Below are positions 1-5,261 of a DNA stretch of 5,261 bases, piece after piece. A program made the translations under genes and the position numbers. The notes beneath the pieces were generated by a model. The model was not told the DNA's origin. It worked only from the letters and a program-made list of their open reading frames with translations, and searched no databases. Origin of the DNA: Gammaproteobacteria bacterium (GTDB lineage Bacteria; Pseudomonadota; Gammaproteobacteria; Enterobacterales; GCA-2746155); assembly GCA_024206355.1 (NCBI GenBank), contig JAAGZM010000903.1, positions 1-5,261 on the forward strand. The letters run 5' to 3'. Numbering within the stretch: position 1 is the stretch's first letter; every line of letters begins with the position of its first letter.

Positions 1-924
1 CTTTATCCTGTTGCAAGCAAACGCTCGGCTGGAGATACACTGCTATTTGCAAAGAAAGCACATCTTATAGAAGATCTTGCTGAATTTGATTTTTCTCAAG
101 TTGATATTGCATTATTTAGTGCTGGAGGGTCTATTTCAAAAGAATACGCACCCCTAGCTGCTGCAAAAGACTGTATTGTTATCGATAATACTTCTGAATT
201 TCGAAATGAAGATGATATTCCTCTTATTGTTCCAGAAGTTAATCCTGATGCAATTGCTGACTATACAAACCGCAATATTATCGCCAATCCTAATTGCTCA
301 ACGATTCAGATGCTGGTTGCTTTAAAACCGATTCATGATACTTTTGGAATCAAAAAGATAGATGTCAGTACTTATCAGTCTGTTTCTGGTAGCGGAAAAT
401 CAGGAATTAATGAACTTGCTGGTCAAACGGGTAAATTACTTAACGGTCTAAAAGTCGAACCAGAAGCATTCTCTCAGCAAATAGCTTTCAATGTATTACC
501 TCAAATTGATGTATTTATGGAAAATGGTTTTACTCGTGAAGAAATGAAGATGATTTGGGAAACGAGAAAGATTTTTGGAGATAATGACATTATTGTTAAT
601 CCAACAGCTGTTCGAGTGCCCGTTTTTTATGGACATTCAGAAGCAATTCATATTGAAACTAAAAAGCCAATAACTCGAGAGGCAGCATTAAATTTATTAA
701 GATCTGCTGAAGGCGTAATTGTTGTTGATTCACCCGAGAAAGAACTGTTTGCGACCCCTGTTACTCACAGCGCTGGAAAAAATGCGGTATTCGTCAGCAG
801 GGTTCGTGAACAGCTAGATTGTGATACAGGTCTAAACTTATGGGTTGTTTCTGATAATATTCGCAAAGGAGCAGCGTTAAATAGTGTACAAATTGCTGAA
901 AAACTGATACAAAGCTATTTGTAA
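1..924 (+). CDS. asd: Aspartate-semialdehyde dehydrogenase, 5' end missing
   Basis: Cytosolic enzyme that reduces aspartyl-4-phosphate with NADPH to aspartate semialdehyde, the branch point to lysine/diaminopimelate, threonine and methionine. The frame is open from the first base, so the gene begins before the window. 307 residues are visible, and from the family length (about 335-340) roughly 30 N-terminal residues, including the NADP-binding glycine loop, are missing. The ATG at 310 is internal and not the start. Visible active-site features, numbered from the first visible codon, are the nucleophile Cys99 in NPNCSTIQ (codon 295-297), Gln126 in TYQSVSGSG, and Arg205 and His212 in RVPVFYGHSEA. 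The NPNCSTIQ form marks the Bacillus / Vibrio Asd2-like class, not the E. coli GGNCTV class. All catalytic residues are present, so this is not an inactive Usg-type paralogue, although it sits where usg-like genes often sit. The TAA stop at 922-924 lies in one arm of an inverted repeat. Identification is firm. Confidence 0.96.
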   Translation, partial: LYPVASKRSAGDTLLFAKKAHLIEDLAEFDFSQVDIALFSAGGSISKEYAPLAAAKDCIVIDNTSEFRNEDDIPLIVPEVNPDAIADYTNRNIIANPNCSTIQMLVALKPIHDTFGIKKIDVSTYQSVSGSGKSGINELAGQTGKLLNGLKVEPEAFSQQIAFNVLPQIDVFMENGFTREEMKMIWETRKIFGDNDIIVNPTAVRVPVFYGHSEAIHIETKKPITREAALNLLRSAEGVIVVDSPEKELFATPVTHSAGKNAVFVSRVREQLDCDTGLNLWVVSDNIRKGAALNSVQIAEKLIQSYL

Positions 925-987
925 AAACAAGCTACTGAATTATTATTAACAATATTTTAAGATGTTATCGTAAATGCTTGTTTTTAC
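921..987. repeat. Perfect 12-bp inverted repeat with 43-base spacer after asd
   Basis: The arms are 921-932 (GTAAAAACAAGC) and 976-987 (GCTTGTTTTTAC), exact reverse complements. The left arm includes the asd stop codon. Inside the spacer a second, 5-bp inverted repeat (TAACA 947-951, TGTTA 963-967) encloses 11 bases, so a nested fold is possible. It lacks the GC-rich stem and trailing T-run of a standard intrinsic terminator, because the T-run lies inside the right arm. It might be a weak transcript-end or mRNA-stabilising structure, a protein-binding site, or chance in AT-rich DNA. The repeat itself is certain; its function is unknown. Confidence 0.6.
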
Positions 988-996
988 TGATATGAT
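988..996 (+). promoter_or_regulatory. Possible extended -10 promoter for fimV
   Basis: TG-A-TATGAT has the extended -10 TG dinucleotide and five of six matches to TATAAT. No good -35 box is found 16-18 bases upstream, which extended -10 promoters can tolerate. Transcription would begin near 1003, inside the first copy of the 24-bp duplication, giving a leader of about 75 bases before the fimV ATG. Each copy of that duplication also holds a TATAAC (1007-1012 and 1031-1036) that could act as an alternative -10 box. AT-rich intergenic DNA gives many such matches, so this is tentative. Confidence 0.35.
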
Positions 997-998
997 TA

Positions 999-1046
999 GT
1001 ATGGAATATAACCTACAAGATGGTATGGAATATAACCTACAAGAAC
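999..1046 (+). repeat. 24-bp tandem direct duplication upstream of fimV
   Basis: Bases 999-1020 are repeated exactly at 1023-1044 (22 of 22 identical), with a period of 24. Only the last two bases of each unit differ (TG, then AC). Each unit contains the -10-like TATAAC. The array ends 33 bases before the fimV ATG and encodes no evident peptide. It looks like a recent slippage duplication in the fimV promoter or leader. Confidence 0.85.
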
Positions 1047-1064
1047 GTTCAGTTAGTCAACTAA

Positions 1065-1070
1065 AAGGGA
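1065..1070 (+). promoter_or_regulatory. Ribosome binding site that decides the fimV start
   Basis: AAGGGA ends 9 bases before the ATG at 1080, a normal distance. An in-frame TTG at 1071 directly follows the same motif and has no room for ribosome binding, so the ATG at 1080 is preferred. It also puts the positively charged VRK directly before the hydrophobic signal segment. Confidence 0.7.
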
Positions 1071-1079
1071 TTGAAAACA

Positions 1080-3248
1080 ATGGTTCGTAAGTTTCTGCTT
1101 GTGTTTTGTTTAGCTACTACCTCTACAACTCTCATGGCACTAGGTCTTGGTGAGATTAAACTAAAGTCTGGTTTAAATCAGCCTCTTGATGCTGAAATCG
1201 TAATGATTTCGGTGCGAGGTGAAAGTAATGAGCAGTTAATAGGTAGTTTGGGATCAAATATTGATTTTGAACGTTCAGGAATTGACCGCCTATTTTTCTT
1301 AACAAAAATTCGTTTTCAGACAATCACCAAGCCAAATGGTCAGAAAGTATTACATTTATCGACTAAAGAAGCAGTCAAAGAACCTATTCTTAACTTTCTT
1401 GTTAAGCTTGAATGGCCTAGTGGTCGTTTATTAAGAGAATATACTTTATTTCTTGATCCTCCTATATTTGATGATGCTCCAGAAGCTATGGTCACTCCAG
1501 CAGTTACAGATGTTCGCACAGTAACTCCAGCTCCAGCTCCAGCTCCAACAAGAAATCAAACAACAACCAGTATAAATGTTGTAGAAAAGTCTCAGTGGGA
1601 AGGTGAAGTTTATGGACCAACTTCTAAAACTGATACTTTGTGGGGTATTGCTTCTAAAGTAAGGCCTGATCGATCCATTTCAATGCAACAGGCGATGGTG
1701 ACAATTTTTGAAGCTAATCCTGATGCATTTAAGCGTGGAAACATTAATAACCTGAAAAGAGGTGCAGAAATACGAGTACCTGATAGTGAAACTTTTAACC
1801 AAATACCACAGAGAGAAGCATTAAAAATGATTGCTGCTCATAATGAAAGTTGGAAATCAGGTAAAAGACCAGCGCCAAGAGTAGTAATGGACACGAGTAA
1901 TGAAGACACTTACAGTCGTCCAAGTGAGAAAACAACTACTGATTCAGGTCGACTTTCATTGTCTGCCGATGATTCTGAAATAGGCTCAGGAGGTAGTTCT
2001 GCATCAGATATCATCTATGAAGAAGAAAATGAAGTACTCAAGCATGAAAATGAAATGCTGCAACAGCAATATCAAACTGATGCTGAAAGAATAGCGAATT
2101 TAGAACGTTTACTCGAACTTAAAAGTGAACAGCTCGCTATGATACAAGACAGAAATGAAATTGTAGCGGCTGAAGAAAGTGACACTGTCGAAACTTCCGA
2201 AGTTGCAGAACAGACTTTGACTACAATAGCTAAAGAGGAAAAAGTATCAGCTCCTATTGAAGAGATTACACCTGCTCCTATGCAACCAAAAACTGAAAAA
2301 AGTATTGTTGATGGTGTAATGGATGGTAGCTACAACCTGTATTTAATTATCGCAGGTAGTGTAATTTTACTACTTATCATCATCTCTATTTTTAGACGAC
2401 GCAGCCAAGATATTACCTATCAGAATGATGAAAGAGTTACATTTAACCAGTCAGAAGCAGGTTCTAGTGTTTCTCAAGTTAGTGATGATTTAGCAGAAGC
2501 CGCTGATGATGTTCTTGCTGGGAAAGAATCAGAAGAGCTTGAAAAAATCGATAATGGAGGAATAACTGATTCTGCCGATCCATTAGGTGAAGCAGATATA
2601 TATATTGCTTATGGAAAATTTGATCAGGCTGAATCTCTGCTTATCTCCGCAATTGAGAACAATCCTGAACGTATGGAGCTAAGTATCAAATTACTTGAAT
2701 GTTATGCTGAAATGGATGCTAAAGAAAAATTTGAGCAGCTAGTTGTCGCAATCACAGATAACATAGATTCAGATTATGAATTACGAAATAACATTGAAGA
2801 TCTTTATCAAACAGCTTGGCCTGAAGATGAACTGTTTAGCGTTAAACTTCAGCAAGAAGACGATATTAATGAAGAACCTGAATTAGCTGATGACTCATCT
2901 AATGACGAAGTTGCAGATGATGATTCTGATGCAACTGACGCAGATGATGATTCTGATGCAACTGACGCAGATGATGAAGACACAATTGCTCTAATTGACG
3001 ATCTTGAAGAGCTTCCATCAACTGAAGATGTGTTCGGTGATGATGAAGTTGAGGATGAATACGAGTTTGGCGATGACTCTGTTCAAGAAGATGAAGAGAA
3101 CGATGTTGAAACTCAGTTAGATTTAGCTCGTGCATATATTGAGATGGGTGATAAAGAAGGAACTCGAGAAATTATCGCTGAAATAATGGAAATAGGTACT
3201 GATAAACAACGCGAGGAAGCTCAAAAAATTCTTGACTCCCTTAATTGA
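1080..3248 (+). CDS. fimV: FimV-like polar hub / peptidoglycan-binding membrane protein
   Basis: Inner-membrane protein of the FimV family. In Pseudomonas relatives it binds peptidoglycan and organises the cell pole for type IV pili, twitching and type II secretion; that role here is inferred from family. With the ATG at 1080 it has 722 residues (P. aeruginosa FimV is about 920). In order: a signal peptide (1-20, likely cut after LMA); the FimV N-terminal domain (about 21-130, LGEIKLKSGLNQPLDAEI); a Pro-Ala linker near 150-156; a LysM domain (about 180-236, TDTLWGIA to IRVPD); a coiled coil (about 314-358); one transmembrane helix (about 418-438) followed by RRR; and an acidic cytoplasmic part with a TPR-like segment (about 500-560), an Asp-rich repeat (612 on) and the conserved FimV C-terminal domain (677-722). 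Both terminal family domains are present, so the gene is intact. Cys10 lies inside the signal peptide without a lipobox, so it is not a lipoprotein. Its last 17 bases overlap truA. Confidence 0.93.
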   Translation: MVRKFLLVFCLATTSTTLMALGLGEIKLKSGLNQPLDAEIVMISVRGESNEQLIGSLGSNIDFERSGIDRLFFLTKIRFQTITKPNGQKVLHLSTKEAVKEPILNFLVKLEWPSGRLLREYTLFLDPPIFDDAPEAMVTPAVTDVRTVTPAPAPAPTRNQTTTSINVVEKSQWEGEVYGPTSKTDTLWGIASKVRPDRSISMQQAMVTIFEANPDAFKRGNINNLKRGAEIRVPDSETFNQIPQREALKMIAAHNESWKSGKRPAPRVVMDTSNEDTYSRPSEKTTTDSGRLSLSADDSEIGSGGSSASDIIYEEENEVLKHENEMLQQQYQTDAERIANLERLLELKSEQLAMIQDRNEIVAAEESDTVETSEVAEQTLTTIAKEEKVSAPIEEITPAPMQPKTEKSIVDGVMDGSYNLYLIIAGSVILLLIIISIFRRRSQDITYQNDERVTFNQSEAGSSVSQVSDDLAEAADDVLAGKESEELEKIDNGGITDSADPLGEADIYIAYGKFDQAESLLISAIENNPERMELSIKLLECYAEMDAKEKFEQLVVAITDNIDSDYELRNNIEDLYQTAWPEDELFSVKLQQEDDINEEPELADDSSNDEVADDDSDATDADDDSDATDADDEDTIALIDDLEELPSTEDVFGDDEVEDEYEFGDDSVQEDEENDVETQLDLARAYIEMGDKEGTREIIAEIMEIGTDKQREEAQKILDSLN
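1525..1547 (+). repeat. 6-bp microsatellite encoding a Pro-Ala linker in fimV
   Basis: CTCCAG is repeated nearly four times and encodes PAPAPAP (FimV residues 150-156). It separates the FimV N-terminal domain from the LysM domain. Because the unit is six bases, copy-number change would alter linker length without a frameshift. Confidence 0.7.
2913..2977 (+). repeat. 27-bp perfect tandem repeat encoding Asp-rich ADDDSDATD units in fimV
   Basis: Units at 2913-2939 and 2940-2966 are identical over all 27 bases, and the first 11 bases recur at 2967-2977. They encode ADDDSDATD twice, then ADDE, from FimV residue 612. The repeat lies in the acidic cytoplasmic linker between the TPR-like segment and the C-terminal domain. 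Identity at synonymous positions suggests recent duplication. A frame-neutral unit means alleles with other copy numbers would still be functional in frame. Confidence 0.85.
3214..3217 (+). promoter_or_regulatory. Weak ribosome binding site for the truA TTG start
   Basis: AGGA inside the fimV 3' end lies 14 bases before the TTG at 3232, longer than usual. Together with the gene overlap this suggests truA translation depends at least partly on ribosomes finishing fimV. A better motif, AAGGA at 3266-3270, has no ATG, GTG or TTG at a proper distance: the next candidate, GTG at 3292, is 21 bases away. Confidence 0.4.
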
Positions 3249-4083
3249 ACAAGATAACTCGACTCAAGGACTTCTAAAATCCGAACGTATTGTGCTCGGT
3301 GTTGAATATGATGGAAGTTCATACCATGGCTGGCAGCGACAATCACATGCTGCCAGTGCTCAAAGCACACTCGAAGAAGCTCTGTCTTCAATAGCCGATC
3401 AAAAAATTGAAGTCACTTGCGCAGGAAGAACCGATAGCGGTGTTCATGCGACGTCTCAGGTAGTTCACTTTGATTCTACCAATATACGTCCTGAGAAGGC
3501 ATGGCTAAAAGGAACAAACAGTCTCTTACCTCGATCAATATCCATTCAATATGCACAAAAGGTTAGTGAAAATTTTCATGCGCGTTTCAGTGCAACGAGT
3601 CGTAGCTATATTTACATTATTGATAATAGTCACGTTAGACCAGCTATCATGGGCCAAGGCCTTACATGGTATAACAAACGACTTGATGTAGATAAAATGG
3701 ATGAAGCCTGTGAGTATTTTCTTGGCGAACAAGATTTTAGTTCGTTTCGTTCTTCACGATGTCAAGCTAATTCTGCTAACCGATGCATAACAAACCTAAG
3801 TTGCCGAAGGCTAGATAATTATGTGGTTATTGAAATCTCCGCCAATGCATTTTTACATCATATGGTAAGGAACATTGTTGGGGTTTTATTCGAAATCGGG
3901 GATGGTAGAAGAAAAGATGAATGGGTTAAAGTGGTTATAGATAGGAAAGATAGAACTAAATCAGGCGTAACTGCACCTGCTTTTGGGCTTTATTTAGTTG
4001 GTGTAACTTATCCAGAAGAGTTTAATATACCAAGTAATATGAAGGCGCCAATGTTCTTGCAACAAATTTTATCAATTAAATAA
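3232..4083 (+). CDS. truA: tRNA pseudouridine(38-40) synthase TruA
   Basis: Cytosolic enzyme that converts uridines 38, 39 and 40 in the anticodon stem-loop of many tRNAs to pseudouridine, supporting reading-frame fidelity. The predicted protein has 283 residues (E. coli 270). Visible motifs are VEYDGSSYHGWQRQ (24-37), the catalytic aspartate Asp68 in CAGRTDSGVHA (codon 3433-3435), FHARFSATSRSYIYII with conserved Tyr126/Tyr128, and NAFLHHMVRNIVG (205-217). The start is uncertain. TTG at 3232 gives 18 residues before the conserved RIVLGVEYDG, similar to the E. coli N-terminal extension. The only other common start, GTG at 3292, would begin right at the first core strand and lacks a ribosome binding site. 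I prefer the TTG, which overlaps fimV by 17 bases. No ATG is available before the conserved core. The function call is very secure; the exact start is moderate. Confidence 0.96.
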   Translation: MTPLIEQDNSTQGLLKSERIVLGVEYDGSSYHGWQRQSHAASAQSTLEEALSSIADQKIEVTCAGRTDSGVHATSQVVHFDSTNIRPEKAWLKGTNSLLPRSISIQYAQKVSENFHARFSATSRSYIYIIDNSHVRPAIMGQGLTWYNKRLDVDKMDEACEYFLGEQDFSSFRSSRCQANSANRCITNLSCRRLDNYVVIEISANAFLHHMVRNIVGVLFEIGDGRRKDEWVKVVIDRKDRTKSGVTAPAFGLYLVGVTYPEEFNIPSNMKAPMFLQQILSIK

Positions 4084-4175
4084 ATAACAAAGGTTCTCTC
4101 AGCGTCAATCAGTTGTTAGAATAGCCACATATTTTTAGTACTTTTAATTATTATTATAGCAACGGGACAATATAA
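4084..4175. other. truA-accD intergenic gap without trpF
   Basis: This 92-base AT-rich gap holds no ORF, no RNA gene that I recognise and no convincing terminator. The only inverted repeat noticed is a 6-bp pair (TAACAA 4085-4090, TTGTTA 4113-4118). A weak promoter match, TTGTTA 4113-4118 then 17 bases then TAGTAC 4136-4141, might serve accD but is little better than chance. The accD ribosome binding site, GGGA at 4164-4167, lies 8 bases before its ATG. In many Gammaproteobacteria trpF, sometimes with trpB and trpA, occupies this position. Confidence 0.5.
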
Positions 4176-5048
4176 ATGAACTGGCTAGATCGATTGATAC
4201 CAGGAAAACAATCCTCTAAGGATGGTCATAGACATTCTGTACCAGAAGGTTTATGGACTAAATGTACAGCCTGTCATGCAGTACTCTATCGCTCTGAATT
4301 AGAACGAAACCTTGAGGTCTGTCCTAAGTGTGATCACCATATGCGTATTACGGCAAGAAAGCGTATTGATGCTCTATTAACTCCTGAAACAACTGAAGAG
4401 CTTGGTCCAGATTTAGAACCGGTTGACTCACTTAAGTTTAAAGATAGTAAGCGTTACAAAGATAGAATCACTGCTGCTCAGAAAACAACAGGTGAGAAGG
4501 ATGCTTTAATTGTTAAACACGGCGAACTGAATGGTCAACCTGTAGTGGTAGCTGCCTTTGAATTTAGTTTTATGGGCGGTTCAATGGCATCTGTTGTTGG
4601 TGAAAAATTTGTTCTTGGTGTCAATCGTGCAATAGAGGAGGGTGTTCCGATGATCTGCTTCTCTTCAAGTGGTGGAGCAAGAATGCAAGAAGCGTTGTTT
4701 TCATTGATGCAAATGGCTAAGACTAGCGCCGCGTTAGCTCGATTATCTAAAAATGGCATTCCTTTTATTTCAGTATTAACCGATCCAACAATGGGTGGTG
4801 TTTCTGCAAGTCTTGCTATGCTTGGTGATATTAATATTGCTGAACCCAAAGCATTAATTGGTTTTGCTGGCCCTCGTGTAATTGAACAGACGGTTCGTGA
4901 AAAATTACCGGAAGGCTTTCAACGCAGTGAGTTTTTGCTTGAGCATGGTGCTGTAGATATGATTGTCTCTCGACTTGAGATGAAAGATAAATTAACCGCC
5001 ATCTTAGGAAAATTATTAAAGACTCCTGAGGCAGTTGTACTCACTTAG
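4176..5048 (+). CDS. accD: Acetyl-CoA carboxylase carboxyltransferase subunit beta
   Basis: Beta half of the carboxyltransferase, which with AccA moves carboxyl from biotin on AccB to acetyl-CoA, giving malonyl-CoA, the committed step of fatty acid synthesis; cytosolic. It has 290 residues. The N-terminal four-cysteine zinc finger is complete (Cys30, Cys33, Cys49, Cys52, in KCTACHAVLYRSELERNLEVCPKC order). The crotonase-like core carries the glycine pairs expected to form the oxyanion holes: SSSGGARMQEA (Gly166-Gly167) and TDPTMGGVSAS (Gly207-Gly208). It then continues through IGFAGPRVIEQTVREKLPEGFQRSEFLLEHGAVDMIV, here split by position at about 225-262, closely matching the E. coli protein. 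It lacks the Pro/Glu-rich tail of E. coli AccD (304 residues), which is variable in the family. The ATG is supported by GGGA 8 bases upstream and by the family-typical MNWLDRL beginning. folC follows after 19 bases, the common accD-folC pair, probably one transcript. Confidence 0.98.
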   Translation: MNWLDRLIPGKQSSKDGHRHSVPEGLWTKCTACHAVLYRSELERNLEVCPKCDHHMRITARKRIDALLTPETTEELGPDLEPVDSLKFKDSKRYKDRITAAQKTTGEKDALIVKHGELNGQPVVVAAFEFSFMGGSMASVVGEKFVLGVNRAIEEGVPMICFSSSGGARMQEALFSLMQMAKTSAALARLSKNGIPFISVLTDPTMGGVSASLAMLGDINIAEPKALIGFAGPRVIEQTVREKLPEGFQRSEFLLEHGAVDMIVSRLEMKDKLTAILGKLLKTPEAVVLT

Positions 5049-5067
5049 TCATTCATTCAACTAAAGT

Positions 5068-5261
5068 ATGTCAAAAACATTTGAACAATGGCTTACATGG
5101 ATGGAAAGCTGTCATCCAGTTGAAATAGAGCTCGGTCTAGATCGTTGTCACCGAGTTCTCGAACGCTTACTTAAAAATAATCTAGCCATGCCAGTGATTA
5201 CTGTTGCAGGTACTAACGGCAAAGGTTCTACTGTATCTGTACTCGAAGCACTGGCATTACA
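5068..5261 (+). CDS. folC: Dihydrofolate synthase / folylpolyglutamate synthase, 3' end missing
   Basis: FolC adds glutamate to dihydropteroate to make dihydrofolate, then extends the polyglutamate tail of folates; ATP-dependent and cytosolic. Only the first 64 codons plus two bases are in the window (family length about 420-430). What is visible fits the family N-terminus: SKTFEQWLTWMESCHPVEIELGLDR, where the ELGLDR stretch matches the LGLxR signature, followed by VITVAGTNGKGSTVSVLEAL, which holds the ATP-binding P-loop (residues 48-55, Lys52). The ATG at 5068 lies 19 bases after the accD stop. Its ribosome binding site is poor (only TAAAG just before the start), so translation may be helped by coupling to accD. 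There is no sign of damage in the visible part. Identification is secure from the P-loop sequence and the accD neighbour. Confidence 0.95.
   Translation, partial: MSKTFEQWLTWMESCHPVEIELGLDRCHRVLERLLKNNLAMPVITVAGTNGKGSTVSVLEALAL

Noticed and set aside
310..312. ATG at 310 as the start of a short asd-like gene
   Set aside because: The same frame is open and clearly homologous to Asd back to base 1, and the catalytic Cys codon (295-297) precedes this ATG.
1071..1073. TTG at 1071 as the fimV start
   Set aside because: The AAGGGA motif abuts it with no spacer, whereas the ATG at 1080 has a 9-base spacer and gives a typical signal peptide.
1107..1109. Cys10 of FimV as a lipoprotein attachment site
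   Set aside because: The preceding residues (LLVF) do not form a lipobox and the Cys is in the middle of the hydrophobic signal segment. Cleavage after Ala20 fits better.
2899..3135. Minus-strand ORF of 78 residues rich in His, Gln and Leu
   Set aside because: Its composition is the antisense reading of the Asp/Glu-rich coding region of fimV, including the 27-bp repeat (GAT/GAA/GAC codons read backwards). It has no family resemblance.
3535..3732. Minus-strand ORF of 65 residues
   Set aside because: Lies wholly inside the clearly conserved truA reading frame, with no recognisable protein features.
4085..4118. Short inverted repeat after truA as an intrinsic terminator
   Set aside because: Arms are only 6 bp, AT-rich, 22 bases apart and not followed by a T-run.
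4535..4849. Minus-strand ORF of 104 residues
   Set aside because: It is antisense to the most conserved core of accD, whose sequence constraint explains the open frame. No independent evidence of a gene.

Overview
The window is a stretch of conserved chromosomal core from what looks like an AT-rich (low-GC by eye) gammaproteobacterium. All five genes lie on the + strand in the order asd (5' end cut off), fimV, truA, accD, folC (3' end cut off). A fimV-type polar hub gene beside truA and accD-folC is the arrangement known from Pseudomonas and related Gammaproteobacteria. E. coli keeps usg-truA-dedA-accD-folC at the matching place. I cannot name a genus.

Layout: 1-924 is the C-terminal nine tenths of aspartate-semialdehyde dehydrogenase. 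The 155 bases from 925 to 1079 carry a long inverted repeat that starts in the asd stop codon, an extended -10 promoter-like sequence, a 24-bp tandem duplication and the fimV ribosome binding site. 1080-3248 is a FimV-like protein with a signal peptide, FimV N-terminal domain, LysM domain, coiled coil, one transmembrane helix and a very acidic cytoplasmic part that contains a perfect 27-bp tandem repeat. truA (3232-4083) starts inside the end of fimV with a TTG codon. After a 92-base gap, accD (4176-5048) and folC (from 5068) follow with a 19-base gap between them.

The genes do not form one pathway. Asd serves lysine/threonine/methionine and diaminopimelate (cell wall) synthesis. FimV anchors at the cell wall and organises pole-linked machinery such as type IV pili and type II secretion in relatives. 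TruA modifies tRNA anticodon arms, AccD makes malonyl-CoA for fatty acids, and FolC makes folate and its polyglutamates. Their linkage is ancestral synteny and probably partial co-transcription (fimV-truA and accD-folC).

I found no undescribed system. The items most worth a second look are the repeats and inverted repeat upstream of fimV, the acidic repeat in FimV, the fimV/truA overlap, and the absence of trpF (often trpFBA) between truA and accD.
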